A DNA stretch of 45,796 bases, taken from contig JAICXX010000031.1 of assembly GCA_025934485.1 (NCBI GenBank), positions 1-45,796 on the forward strand. The letters run 5' to 3'. A model generated the notes under the pieces. That model worked only from the letters and a program-made list of their open reading frames with translations, was not told the DNA's origin and did no database searches. The stretch comes from Chitinophagaceae bacterium. GTDB lineage: Bacteria > Bacteroidota > Bacteroidia > Chitinophagales > Chitinophagaceae. This document shows, piece after piece, positions 10,001 through 18,635 of this stretch. Position 1 is the first letter of the stretch. Each line of letters begins with the position of its first letter. The position numbers were made by a program, and so were the translations under genes.

Positions 10001-10400
10001 TGCCGATGGGACGCTCATTGGTTCAACCGATGTCGGTGGTATGAGTTATGCCGACGCCGTAAAACAAGGTCTCGTGAAGCCCGTTCCGGCCTATGCGTAC
10101 TACGAGAACCTGTATCAGTGGTCCAGCGGTATCCGTGCCCAGTCCATCTTCGATAACTCCTGGGTAGCGCTTCGTCAGGTGTCGGTAAGCTATAGCCTGC
10201 CTCAAACGGTGATTAAGCCGTTGCATTTGCAAGGTCTCCGGTTTACCCTCACGGGACGGAATATCATCTATATCTGGAAAAATGCCCCGGATGGTATCAA
10301 CCCCGAAGGTTTGTATAACAACCAGGCTGCTTCATTCGCCGAAGGTGGTGGATTGCCCTTCGTCAGAAGTTATGGTGCAACGTTAAATGCTAACTTCTAA
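7002..10400 (+). CDS. SusC/RagA-family TonB-linked outer-membrane transporter
   Basis: A 1132-aa outer-membrane protein with a signal peptide (cleavage near VNAQ, residue 28), an N-terminal carboxypeptidase-D regulatory-like domain (about 31-108), a TonB box-like LGEVVVTGFG (110-119), a plug domain (VAGVTI, IQIRGNARL, EPLVVLDGILL) and a large beta-barrel. SusC proteins import oligosaccharides or peptides through the outer membrane using TonB energy and pair with a SusD lipoprotein lid. The SusD partner is the next gene, 31 bases downstream. The preceding ROK gene and the following redox genes give the context. The cargo cannot be read from sequence. Confidence 0.95.
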   Translation: MKRTLKPLFAFAMLSLAFLLLGLSVNAQEKRLITGVVRDTSGLPVPGVTVKVKGGAANTGTITDETGGFSLHASPGQTLVFSSIGYVTKEATVGAGGNVSVLLDKNSSALGEVVVTGFGGRTNTRKLSYSVTEVKGSELVAANNSNIGDALQGKVAGVTISQGTGGPSSSSRIQIRGNARLSGNTEPLVVLDGILLQPSTTGADSWGTGADFGNIVKDLNPDDYESITVLKGAAATAVYGEMGLNGVLLITTKKGHARKGLGVTYNQTVSIDHAYKFLDLQNQFGGGLSPTFATDAQGNRLVDNTATPYVNPNGGYSYGPAFDGKPVKDIDGRIIPWKANNPLKDFFKDGQYINSNVAVEGGNENGNFRASWTNLWNTSVVPNNSLNKNAFTLHASQKLSSVLSLDVSGNYTSTKVINPVQQGGGGDIQSLGGNGNPVQDFVYLASRGADINYYNHNYIAANGGLKHGLANDPYLLAASIWPMYQNNNIRNENVLLADVDLNAKILPWLTGLVRANVQNYNDETQLKYNGIGNNFSGGSYELIESDYRKTRFQGLLTANRQFGEDLVLNVSVGGETDRWQLGDITDAKTVGGLQTPSLYFISNSVSAPTITQTYNPTYRTDALLTYGDLTWKDMLTFNFSLRNDWSSSLTYADGHGHYSYAYPSLGLAWVFTELPAFKNRNSILSYGKLRGSLGWAGYDAGPYLTNQYGNYGSVGTFYGASGNQTLYSFSDGQGNYNTTLGNQNLKNELARELEFGADIRFFNNRLGLDAAWYKKNSFNQIISLPADQESGISSRYINAGNIQNEGIELLLNATPVQTKNFNWNFTINFTRNVNKVIALYPGVQNYQLQLAFGADAAAYAVAGQQYGLVTTGYGYAKYVGKNAAATGQKVLGLAPYGTTANAYTYMRESDYRPGTQDTLGTIMPKFLWGTYQTFTYKNFTLGIQVDSKVGGLMASATDQYGSETGSLKNSLHGRNAALGGLTYTNGTQTKDDGIIPNGVFADGTLIGSTDVGGMSYADAVKQGLVKPVPAYAYYENLYQWSSGIRAQSIFDNSWVALRQVSVSYSLPQTVIKPLHLQGLRFTLTGRNIIYIWKNAPDGINPEGLYNNQAASFAEGGGLPFVRSYGATLNANF

Positions 10401-10431
10401 TTATTCGCAATCATCAAAACAAGATTTAATT

Positions 10432-12045
10432 ATGAAACGATATAAATTTCTATTTCTGGCGATGATACCGGCGATGTTGACGGTGTCCTGTAAGAAGTCG
10501 GCTTTTGTAGAAGCAAACATCAATCCCTCTACACTCACGTCGGTAGACCCGGGAGCCCAGTTCCTCTATGCGGCTGTACACGCCACCAATGACTTCGAAA
10601 CCTATTATGATTATTACCGTGCGATTATGCCGTGGATGCAGATGATCACGAATTCCGCCGGTAACGCCGAAAACTTTACCAACCAGAGCGGGAATTTCAA
10701 CTACCGCTATGGGAATTTCTACGGCAATGTGGGATTGGCATTGTCCGATATTCCGCATCTGGTAGCAAAGATGACAACAGCGGAACAGGCGGCCCGGGTT
10801 GACGAGCTGGCTATCGCCGCTATCTACAAGGCTTACTATGCCTTTTATGTGAGCGATATCAACGGGAGCATCCCTTATTCGCAGGCCTTCAAAGCGCGTT
10901 ATGGTGGAACGCTGACGCCTACTTACGACGAACAGCAGAATCTTTTCGATTCGCTGGATCTGCAGGTAAAGACGGCGGTGAATACGCTGGAGGCGACTAA
11001 CGAGTCGACCCAGACGCTTTATGGCGGTAACGACCCGTTCTACGGTGGGGCAGGCGATGAGGCGCTGGCCTGGGAAAAAGCAGGTAATGCCCTTCGCCTG
11101 AAGATGGCGATGCGGTCGCTGAAACGCAACCCCAGCGGTGTGGCTACCATCGTTCAGGAGGTGCTGGCCGATACTCACCAGATGTCCGCCTATACCGATT
11201 CGTGGGTGTTGCCCGTCGGGACTGCTTTTGCTACCTCGACCAGCGCGAACAGCAACTACAACCCCACCGGTTTCCTGGCCGCAGCGCCCCTGGTAAACTT
11301 CATGAACGCGAACAGCGATCCCCGGGAACCCATCTACTACCGGAAAAATGTCCATGGGATCTATCTGGGCAGCCCTACCAGCCCGGATACCTGTACCGAC
11401 GCTTACTGGCAGAATGTGTATAAGAATGACGCGGATACGTTCTCCGCTGTACAGCACCGCCTTTTCACCCCCGATTTCGACGAGGGTGATGGCAATGGCA
11501 CCGGTGCCGGAACAGGCTTCTATCCGCTGCTGACCTATGCTGAATACTGCTTTATCCGGGCGGACCTCGCTGCTCGTGGGGTCACTACGGACGATGCCCA
11601 GACCTGGTATACCAGCGGCGTAACGGCCTCTATTCAGTTTTACGACAAAGAGGCGCAGAACGCCCAGATCGCCAATTATACGCCCGTTACAGCGACCCAG
11701 ATCATTAACTATCTGGCTGCTCCGGGTGTAGCCTGGAATGCCGCCAAGGCTGAAGAACTCATCGCATGTCAGGCACATATCGACTTCTATCGTCAGCCGA
11801 GTGAAGCCTGGGCCTGGTGGAAACGCACGGGTTATCCCAACACTACCTCCGTTATCGCCTGGTCGACGCTTAGCAGCAATGGTGCGTTCAATACCCTCAA
11901 CCGCAGGGTGTCGCTGACACTATTGCCGACTTCAGACGCCAACTATGCCAATCAGCAGGCTGCCTACACGCAGATGGCGACCGATCCTAATTTCGGTACC
12001 AGCCCCAGTGATGCGCAAGGCCGTGTATGGTGGGATGCGCCTTGA
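10432..12045 (+). CDS. SusD/RagB-like nutrient-binding outer-membrane lipoprotein
   Basis: A 537-aa lipoprotein. The signal peptide ends in LTVSC (lipobox Cys near residue 20), followed by KK. The body matches the SusD-like_2 branch: YAAVHATNDFETYYDYYRAIMPWMQ near the start, TPR-like helices in the middle (WEKAGNALRLKMAMR) and the late ACQAHIDFYRQPSEAWAWWKRTGYPNT segment. SusD proteins cap the SusC channel at the cell surface and bind the substrate. An open frame extends 15 codons upstream into the end of susC; I chose the ATG at 10432 because it begins a proper lipoprotein signal. A strong terminator starts 20 bases after the stop. Confidence 0.93.
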   Translation: MKRYKFLFLAMIPAMLTVSCKKSAFVEANINPSTLTSVDPGAQFLYAAVHATNDFETYYDYYRAIMPWMQMITNSAGNAENFTNQSGNFNYRYGNFYGNVGLALSDIPHLVAKMTTAEQAARVDELAIAAIYKAYYAFYVSDINGSIPYSQAFKARYGGTLTPTYDEQQNLFDSLDLQVKTAVNTLEATNESTQTLYGGNDPFYGGAGDEALAWEKAGNALRLKMAMRSLKRNPSGVATIVQEVLADTHQMSAYTDSWVLPVGTAFATSTSANSNYNPTGFLAAAPLVNFMNANSDPREPIYYRKNVHGIYLGSPTSPDTCTDAYWQNVYKNDADTFSAVQHRLFTPDFDEGDGNGTGAGTGFYPLLTYAEYCFIRADLAARGVTTDDAQTWYTSGVTASIQFYDKEAQNAQIANYTPVTATQIINYLAAPGVAWNAAKAEELIACQAHIDFYRQPSEAWAWWKRTGYPNTTSVIAWSTLSSNGAFNTLNRRVSLTLLPTSDANYANQQAAYTQMATDPNFGTSPSDAQGRVWWDAP

Positions 12046-12064
12046 TAAATTTTTTCTGATTCTT

Positions 12065-12099
12065 CTAAACTCCGGGCGAATGTTTCGTCCGGAGTTTAG
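12065..12099 (+). terminator. Intrinsic terminator after the SusD gene
   Basis: A 16-bp stem (CTAAACTCCGGGCGAA with TTCGTCCGGAGTTTAG, one G-T pair) closes on a 3-nt loop and is followed by TATTTTTAT. It lies between the SusD stop codon (12045) and the redoxin start codon (12113). It should end or reduce transcription from the SusCD operon before the redox genes. Confidence 0.85.
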
Positions 12100-12112
12100 T
12101 ATTTTTATAGAG

Positions 12113-12649
12113 ATGTTACGGTTGCCAAAAATCCTTGTGATCCTGGCCGTTTGCGGCTGGCAGACGGGCTTCACCCAGAGCGGGAAAACCTCGTCCGCGG
12201 CTGAGGCGGACAAAGCTGCGACGGTGTACGTATTTCTCTCGCCCGAATGTCCGCTTTGCCAGAACTATACCCGCACATTGAATCAATTGGAAACGCAATA
12301 CGCCGGAAAGATCAGCATCATCGGCATCGTCCCCGGAAAGACCTGGAAGACAGCGGACCTCACGGCTTTCGAATCGAAATATCACCTTTCCTTTCCTTTG
12401 CAGATCGACCGTGACCTGCATGTCGTTCACCGGCTCCATGCGACGACTACGCCCGAAGCCATCCTTATCAGGGCAGACAATACCGTTGCCTACCAGGGCG
12501 CGATAGACAATTGGTATCAATCGCTGGGCCGCCCGCAAAACCATCCCACACAAAACTATCTGCAGGACGCGATCGACCATACCCTGCGCCACGAGACTCC
12601 GCCGGTGACCAAAACGACGCCGGTAGGCTGTCTTATAAATGATTTTTAA
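12113..12649 (+). CDS. Exported redoxin/thioredoxin-fold protein
   Basis: A 178-aa protein with a signal peptide (about residues 1-22, ending near GFTQS) and one thioredoxin-like domain. The active-site motif is C46-P-L-C49 in LSPECPLCQNY, and a cis-Pro region follows at TTTPEAILI. The tail PVTKTTPVGCLINDF contains an extra Cys. From memory, the same redoxin type ending in GCLI occurs as the N-terminal part of larger redoxin-cytochrome-monooxygenase proteins in Planctomycetes and Acidobacteria, so the next gene is probably its partner. I start at the ATG at 12113 because the longer frame overlaps the SusD gene and the terminator. A role in periplasmic thiol chemistry or copper-site maturation is inferred. 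Confidence 0.8.
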   Translation: MLRLPKILVILAVCGWQTGFTQSGKTSSAAEADKAATVYVFLSPECPLCQNYTRTLNQLETQYAGKISIIGIVPGKTWKTADLTAFESKYHLSFPLQIDRDLHVVHRLHATTTPEAILIRADNTVAYQGAIDNWYQSLGRPQNHPTQNYLQDAIDHTLRHETPPVTKTTPVGCLINDF

Positions 12650-12656
12650 CTATCGC

Positions 12657-13961
12657 ATGAAACTCTTTTTTTCATCGCTGTTGCTGCTTGTCGGGATCGG
12701 CGCCTACGCACAGAAACCCACGTGGTATAAAGACATTGCCCCGATCGTCCTGACCAATTGCGCCCCTTGTCATCAACCCGGAGAGGCCGCTCCCTTTTCC
12801 TTGCTGAGCTATGAAGACGCCGCCAAACGGGCTTCTTTTATCAAGAAGGTGGTGCAAAGCCGCTATATGCCACCGTGGAAGGCCGACAACAGCTATCGGC
12901 ATTTTGCCAACGAACGCACGCTTACCGATGCGCAGATCGCGCTGATTGCCCAATGGGTCGATAACAAGGCCCCCGAAGGTAAAGCCGCGGATGCACCGCC
13001 GCTCAAGCCGCTGGTACGGGGTACGCTGTTTGGCCGCAAGCCGGACCTGGTGCTGACTGCAGACTCGTTCCATCTGCCGGGCGATAACGGCGAGCGATTT
13101 GTCCTATTCAAGATCCCCTTCGATCTTAAAGACTCCGCCAATGTCGAGGCGATCGAGTTCTTTTGCAGCAATAAAAAACTGATCCACCACGCCAACTATG
13201 CGATCCAGGCCGTTCCCGACACGTCGATCGATCTTTATAAGACCGACCCTTATGTCAATGCCACCGACGACGACCGCACCAAGGTAGATCAGTATATGCC
13301 TTACCGCAAGATCATGTCCTATTATGGCGGTTGGATCCCGGGTACGAGTTTCGAATATTTTCCAAAGGAATTCGGCTGGGTGATGCCAAAGCGGGGTGTG
13401 ATCCTGCTGACAGTGCATTATGCCCCCAGTGCGACGGACGAGACGAGTGTGTGCGGAGTCCATTTGTTCTTCAAGAAGACGCCCATTACCCGAACGATGA
13501 AGGTGGTGAGCTTTGGCTCGGGCGGCATCGGCGAAGGACAGATCGAACCTATTTTTTATGTCAAGGCAAACACGGTGCAGACGTTTAAACTGGAAGTGAC
13601 CAATCAAACGGCGGATCAATCCCTGCTTTACGTCTGGCCGCATATGCATCTTTTAGGAAAGGAATACAAGGCCTATATTGTCGGTCCTGCGGGCGATACC
13701 ACGAACCTTGTCCATATACCGAATTGGGATTTTCGCTGGCAGGAGATCTACCGGTTCCCTCATCCGATCAAAGTGATCAAGGGCTCGGTGATCCACATCG
13801 AAGGAACGTATGACAACACTGCGGATAACCCCGCTAACCCCAATAACCCGCCCAAAAATGTATTCTCCATGGGCGACATGAGGACCACCGACGAGATGAT
13901 GACCCTGATGATGGGTTTCCTTCCCTACAGGGAAGGTGACGAAAAGATCGATCTGAAATGA
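12657..13961 (+). CDS. Cytochrome c domain fused to a PHM-like copper type II monooxygenase
   Basis: A 434-aa exported protein (signal peptide to about residue 19, AYAQ). A small cytochrome c domain carries the haem motif C35-A-P-C-H39. A copper type II, ascorbate-dependent monooxygenase-like module follows. All copper ligands known from peptidylglycine hydroxylating monooxygenase have visible counterparts: H177-H178 and H254 for the first copper; H329-M-H331 and a Met in TDEMM (414-415) for the second. The module is therefore probably catalytic; its substrate is unknown. An alternative ATG lies at 12639 inside the redoxin gene; I chose 12657 because it begins a clean signal peptide. The stop overlaps the next start (ATGA), suggesting translational coupling. 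Confidence 0.85.
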   Translation: MKLFFSSLLLLVGIGAYAQKPTWYKDIAPIVLTNCAPCHQPGEAAPFSLLSYEDAAKRASFIKKVVQSRYMPPWKADNSYRHFANERTLTDAQIALIAQWVDNKAPEGKAADAPPLKPLVRGTLFGRKPDLVLTADSFHLPGDNGERFVLFKIPFDLKDSANVEAIEFFCSNKKLIHHANYAIQAVPDTSIDLYKTDPYVNATDDDRTKVDQYMPYRKIMSYYGGWIPGTSFEYFPKEFGWVMPKRGVILLTVHYAPSATDETSVCGVHLFFKKTPITRTMKVVSFGSGGIGEGQIEPIFYVKANTVQTFKLEVTNQTADQSLLYVWPHMHLLGKEYKAYIVGPAGDTTNLVHIPNWDFRWQEIYRFPHPIKVIKGSVIHIEGTYDNTADNPANPNNPPKNVFSMGDMRTTDEMMTLMMGFLPYREGDEKIDLK

Positions 13962-16900
13962 AACATATTCTCCTCCTCCTTTGCTGCTTCGCCCCTGCGC
14001 TGTTGCGTGCCCAGGGAGGGGCGCCTTTGTTCACGCTTATGGACGAGAAACAAACCGGTATCTCCTATCTCAACAAGATCGAAGAAGATGACTCGCTCAA
14101 CGTCTTCCGCTATGAGTATCTCTATAACGGAGCGGGCGTAGGCGTCGCCGATCTCAACAACGACGGTCTGCTGGATATTTTTTTCTCCGGAAACACCGGG
14201 CCCTGTAAGCTTTTCCTTAACCGGGGGAATTTTCATTTTGAAGACGTGACCAGGCAGGCGCATGTCGCCGGTAACGGCTACTGGTGTACCGGGGTCAGCA
14301 TCGCCGATGTGAATGGGGATGGACTGTTGGATATTTATATCTGTCATTCGGGCAAGTACACCGACTCCATGAAGCTCTGCAACGAGCTGTATATCTGCCA
14401 GGGTATAAAGAATGGCATCCCGGTGTATAAAGAGATGGCCAAAGAATATGGCCTGGATGCACCGGGTACGCAATCCACACAGGCGATATTCTTCGACTAT
14501 GACAAGGACGGCGATCTGGATATGTTCCTGCTCGATCACTCGAACCATACCTATAACCCCTACGTCGATACTCGCAAGACGCGGGCGACACCCGACCTGC
14601 ATTTTGGGAACCGGTTGTTCCGGCAGGATCGGGATGCGGCCGGCCATATCCATTTTACCGATGTTACCTCAAAGGCGGGCATCATCAATAACCCGCTGAA
14701 TTTCGGCCTTAGCGCAACCGTAAGCGATGTCAACGGCGACGGCTGGCCGGATATCTATACCACCAGCGACTATACGGAGCGGGATTGCTTCTATCTCAAT
14801 AATCACGACGGGACTTTCACGGAATCGCTGGAACAATCGTTTACCCATATCTCCAGAAATTCGATGGGTTCCGATATCGCCGACTACAATAACGACGGGA
14901 GGCCGGATGTGCTGACGCTCGACATGCTTCCGGAAGACAATCATCGCCAGAAGCTGTTAAAGGGACCCGATGACTACGATGCCTATCATCTCCTGCTGGA
15001 CAGCGGCTTCTATCACCAGCAGATGCGCAATATGCTGCATCTCAACGAAGGGCTGGACGACCAGGGACATTTGCGATTTTCAGAGATCGGCCAATTGGCA
15101 GGGGTATCCAATACGGACTGGTCGTGGTCGCCGCTCCTTGCCGATTTCGACAACGACGGCTGGAAAGATCTGTTTGTGAGCAATGGCTATTTGCGCGATT
15201 TCACCGATCTTGATTTTTTGAAATATACCGTTCCGAATGCGCAGCTCGCGGCAATGCGGGAGGGCAATCCCAATTATAAGACGTTGGACCTGGTGCGGGT
15301 GATGCCATCTACCAAAGTGAGCAATTATATCTTTCATAATAATGGCGATCTGACCTTTGCCGATGTGACAAACGAGTGGGGATTGAACCGGCCCACGGTG
15401 TCCGGTGCTGCGGCATATGCCGATCTGGACAATGACGGCGATCTCGATCTCATCATCTGCAATAACAACGAGCCGGCGATGGTCTATCGCAACAACGAGA
15501 GTGAACTGCGAAAGAATCATTATATCCGGTTGCGGCTCACCGGCCAGGGAGCCAACACCTATGCCTATGGCGCCAAGGCGCTGTTGACGCTGAATGACGG
15601 GAGCCGTCAATATGAGGAGCTTTACCCGGTGCGCGGATACCAAAGCTGTATGCCCCCGGAACTGTTCTTCGGGTTTCCGAAGGAGAGAATGATCGCGGGG
15701 ATCGAGATCACGTGGCCCGATGACCGGGTGACGAAGATCGATCAACCGCAGGCGGATCAGATCCTGGCCGTGAAGGAGGAGGGGGCGCAGACAGTCCCGG
15801 TTTCGGGCGGTGTGGCCGGGAAGCGGCTTTTTACGGATATCACCACCGCGGCGGGTATCGACTTCCGGCACCGCGAGAACGATTTCATCGATTTCAAAGA
15901 CGAATCGCTTTTGCCATACCAGCTATCGCGTCAGGGGCCGGCGCTGGCTTCGGCCGATGTCAATGGAGATGGATTGGCCGATGTCTTTTTGGGCGGCGCC
16001 ATCGGCCAGGGCGGTCAGCTATACCTCCAAACCAGGGATGGGCATTTTCAGCAGGCGCCGTCACAGCCCTGGGCCCTGGATACGGTTTCGGAGAAGGTCA
16101 ACGCGATCTTCTTCGACGCGGATGGGGACGGCGATATGGACCTCTATGTCGTGAGCGGCGGCAACGAATACAACGACCAGAGCGCAGGGTTCCGGGATCA
16201 TCTCTATCTCAACGACGGGCATGGGAATTTCACGCTGGCCCCCGATAGCGCATTACCACCCATGCTGAGCAGCAAATATGCTATTGCCGCCGGGGACTTC
16301 GATCACGACGGGACGATCGATCTTTTCGTGGGTGGGCGTGGGATGCCAGGTTCGTTTCCGCTGCCGTCGAAGAGTTATCTTTTGCATAACGAGTCGCGTG
16401 GCGGCACGGTGAAGTTTACCGATGTCACAGATGCGGTATGTCCGGCCCTTCGGTTACCCGGCATGGTGACAGCGGCGGTTTGGACGCCGGTAGGAGATGC
16501 GAATTACCCCGATCTACTCATCGCGGGCGATTGGATGCCGGTGATGCTTTTCCAGAACGATAAAGGTAATTTGACGGATGTTTCCGCTTTGGCAGGGCTC
16601 ACGGGGCTCGATGGCATGTGGTCTTCGATCACCCCGGCAGACGTGGATGGAGACGGGCGCACCGATTTCATCCTCGGGAACTGTGGACTCAACGTCCAGT
16701 TCAAGGCCTCGCCCACGCAACCGCTTTCGCTGTATGCAGCTGATTTCGACAACAACGGAACGATCGACCCCATTCTTTGTTATTATATCCAGGGCAAAAG
16801 CTACCCCTTGGCGTCGCGGGACGAACTGCTCGGCCAGATCACGGTGCTGCGTAAGAAGTTCAACAGCTATAAGGCCTATGCCGACGCGACGATCCAGGAT

Positions 16901-17314
16901 ATTTTCCCTCCGGAGAAGCTCGCACAGGCCAGGGTGCTGCATTGCAACCAGCTCGCCTCGGGCATTCTGTATAACAAAGGCAACGGGAAATTCGTATTTT
17001 CACCACTGCCTCTCGCGGCGCAGTTCTCCAAGGTCTTTGGCTCTTTAGTTGACGATTTTGATCGCGATGGAGTGCCGGACATCCTCGTTGCCGGGAATTT
17101 CTTTCCTTACCGGACGCAACTGGGACGGTCCGATGCCAGCCTGGGGATGTTACTCAAGGGGCCGGATTGGCGGCCCATAGACCCTCCACTCAGTGGCTGT
17201 TATATTGGCGGCGATGTCCGCGGGATCGTGGAGGTCAAGGATGCCGCCGCCGGCAGGATGCTGATCGTTGCGAAAAACAACGATGCTGTGCAGGTACTTC
17301 GATTGAATAAATGA
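13958..17314 (+). CDS. CRTAC1-like VCBS/FG-GAP propeller protein with ASPIC/UnbV domain
   Basis: An 1118-aa exported protein (signal peptide ending near LLRAQ, residue 19). It carries many FG-GAP/VCBS repeats with calcium-loop patterns such as DLNNDGLLD, DVNGDGWPD, DADGDGDMD and DVDGDGRTD, in two propellers. Between them, near residues 530-620, lies an ASPIC/UnbV domain (GAKALLTLNDGS to GIEITWPDDRVTKI). Proteins of this size and architecture are common beside SusCD pairs in Bacteroidota; their role is unknown, possibly glycan or protein binding at the cell surface. The start overlaps the monooxygenase stop by 4 nt, so the two are probably made together. Confidence 0.88.
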   Translation: MKHILLLLCCFAPALLRAQGGAPLFTLMDEKQTGISYLNKIEEDDSLNVFRYEYLYNGAGVGVADLNNDGLLDIFFSGNTGPCKLFLNRGNFHFEDVTRQAHVAGNGYWCTGVSIADVNGDGLLDIYICHSGKYTDSMKLCNELYICQGIKNGIPVYKEMAKEYGLDAPGTQSTQAIFFDYDKDGDLDMFLLDHSNHTYNPYVDTRKTRATPDLHFGNRLFRQDRDAAGHIHFTDVTSKAGIINNPLNFGLSATVSDVNGDGWPDIYTTSDYTERDCFYLNNHDGTFTESLEQSFTHISRNSMGSDIADYNNDGRPDVLTLDMLPEDNHRQKLLKGPDDYDAYHLLLDSGFYHQQMRNMLHLNEGLDDQGHLRFSEIGQLAGVSNTDWSWSPLLADFDNDGWKDLFVSNGYLRDFTDLDFLKYTVPNAQLAAMREGNPNYKTLDLVRVMPSTKVSNYIFHNNGDLTFADVTNEWGLNRPTVSGAAAYADLDNDGDLDLIICNNNEPAMVYRNNESELRKNHYIRLRLTGQGANTYAYGAKALLTLNDGSRQYEELYPVRGYQSCMPPELFFGFPKERMIAGIEITWPDDRVTKIDQPQADQILAVKEEGAQTVPVSGGVAGKRLFTDITTAAGIDFRHRENDFIDFKDESLLPYQLSRQGPALASADVNGDGLADVFLGGAIGQGGQLYLQTRDGHFQQAPSQPWALDTVSEKVNAIFFDADGDGDMDLYVVSGGNEYNDQSAGFRDHLYLNDGHGNFTLAPDSALPPMLSSKYAIAAGDFDHDGTIDLFVGGRGMPGSFPLPSKSYLLHNESRGGTVKFTDVTDAVCPALRLPGMVTAAVWTPVGDANYPDLLIAGDWMPVMLFQNDKGNLTDVSALAGLTGLDGMWSSITPADVDGDGRTDFILGNCGLNVQFKASPTQPLSLYAADFDNNGTIDPILCYYIQGKSYPLASRDELLGQITVLRKKFNSYKAYADATIQDIFPPEKLAQARVLHCNQLASGILYNKGNGKFVFSPLPLAAQFSKVFGSLVDDFDRDGVPDILVAGNFFPYRTQLGRSDASLGMLLKGPDWRPIDPPLSGCYIGGDVRGIVEVKDAAAGRMLIVAKNNDAVQVLRLNK

Positions 17315-17329
17315 TATTTACGTTTCGAA

Positions 17330-18595
17330 ATGCCCGGTTTGAAAAAATATCAGCTTACTTTTTTGCTGGCGCCTGCGATCTACCTCGTTACGGCCCGATG
17401 GACGCCGCGCACCGATCCCGCATCTTTGCCCCCCACCGGTGACCAGGCCAAATTCGTGGGGGCCGCCGCCTGCGCGCCATGCCACAAAAATATCTATGCC
17501 ACGCATCTCCAAACGGCGCACTATCTGGACTCACGGCCCGCTAGCGCAGCGGCGATCAAGGGTTCGTTCAAATATGGCAAGAACCGTTTTGTCTACAACG
17601 ATCATATGGAGGTTCACATGGAGAAAAAGGGCGGCGGGTTCTTTCAAACGGCCCTATTTAACGGAAATGTCATGGAGAGCGAGGCTTTTGCCATCGTGAT
17701 CGGTTCGGGCCGCAAGGGACAGTCCTATTTGTATTGGGATGGAGACCGGCTTTTTCAATTGCCCATTTCCTACTATGTTCCGCTCGAAACCTGGTGTAAC
17801 AGTCCTGGCTACCCGTCCAATATGGTCTATTTTGGCAAACAGGTCCGCGGTCAATGTATGGAATGCCACGGCACCAACGCCAGGATCACCGAGGTGGAGG
17901 GAAAGGGGACGATATTCGACAGCGCCAGTATCCGCTACGGAATAGACTGTGAACGCTGTCATGGCCCGGGCTCCGAACATGTGGCGTGGCATACCGCCCA
18001 CCCCGGTGAAGTTACCGGTCGCTATATAACCAATGCTGCCCATCTCAGCCGGCAACAGCGGCTCGATGCCTGCGCCCTATGTCATTCGGGCTTTCGGAAA
18101 GAATTTGCGCCCTCTTTCAGTTTTGCGGTCGGGGATTCCCTGGATAACTATTCCACAGCGGACTACGACACCTCGGCCACTGCAACCCTCGACGTACACG
18201 GTAACCAGTATGGGCTGCTGACGGCAAGCAAATGCTTCCGGTTCTCGGACAAGCTGGATTGCGGGAGCTGTCACGACCCGCATACCAATGAATTTGGTCA
18301 GGTGGCGGTCTATTCCGCGCGTTGTATGAACTGTCACAATGGGGTTGCGCAGCATGGCTGCACGATGCCGGAGATCTCGAAACAGCTCGCGAAGGCCGCG
18401 GCATCGAGCGTCCCAACGGAGAAAGTGGCTCACGCGGTGAACTGCATCGATTGTCATATGCCGGCGTTGCCGTCCAATAAGATCACGTTGCAGATCGATG
18501 GACAGGATCAGCCGGTTCACGACCTGGTGCGTACACATCGCGTAGCGATCTATCCGGATATAGCGCGGGAATACCTAAGCGAGCACGGACATTGA
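17330..18595 (+). CDS. Exported seven-haem c-type cytochrome (cytochrome c554-like)
   Basis: A 421-aa protein with a short N-terminal hydrophobic segment (about residues 9-21) and seven CXXCH haem-binding motifs: CAPCH (48-52), CMECH, CERCH, CALCH, CGSCH, CMNCH and CIDCH. Spacing is irregular, as in the cytochrome c554/multihaem family. Each motif would bind one covalent haem c in the periplasm, giving an electron wire. Extra His residues that could be distal ligands include GPGSEH and DPH. It begins 15 nt after the CRTAC1-like gene and ends the operon. It plausibly feeds electrons to, or drains them from, the copper monooxygenase; that link is inferred from position. Confidence 0.9.
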   Translation: MPGLKKYQLTFLLAPAIYLVTARWTPRTDPASLPPTGDQAKFVGAAACAPCHKNIYATHLQTAHYLDSRPASAAAIKGSFKYGKNRFVYNDHMEVHMEKKGGGFFQTALFNGNVMESEAFAIVIGSGRKGQSYLYWDGDRLFQLPISYYVPLETWCNSPGYPSNMVYFGKQVRGQCMECHGTNARITEVEGKGTIFDSASIRYGIDCERCHGPGSEHVAWHTAHPGEVTGRYITNAAHLSRQQRLDACALCHSGFRKEFAPSFSFAVGDSLDNYSTADYDTSATATLDVHGNQYGLLTASKCFRFSDKLDCGSCHDPHTNEFGQVAVYSARCMNCHNGVAQHGCTMPEISKQLAKAAASSVPTEKVAHAVNCIDCHMPALPSNKITLQIDGQDQPVHDLVRTHRVAIYPDIAREYLSEHGH

Positions 18596-18611
18596 GCCGC
18601 AAGCCCCCTAA

Positions 18612-18629
18612 GCCCGGCATGAACCGGGC
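18612..18629. terminator. Short hairpin between convergent genes
   Basis: GCCCGG and CCGGGC flank a 6-nt loop between the converging cytochrome and deacetylase genes. No T-run follows on either strand, so it is at best a weak or bidirectional terminator. Confidence 0.3.
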
Positions 18630-18635
18630 GGCCGA

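Noticed and set aside
7542-11778. Long minus-strand frames opposite SusC and SusD (7542-8684, 8703-9965, 10450-11778)
   Set aside because: They lie antisense to well-supported genes in a GC-rich genome, show no recognisable domains and are explained by codon bias of the sense strand.
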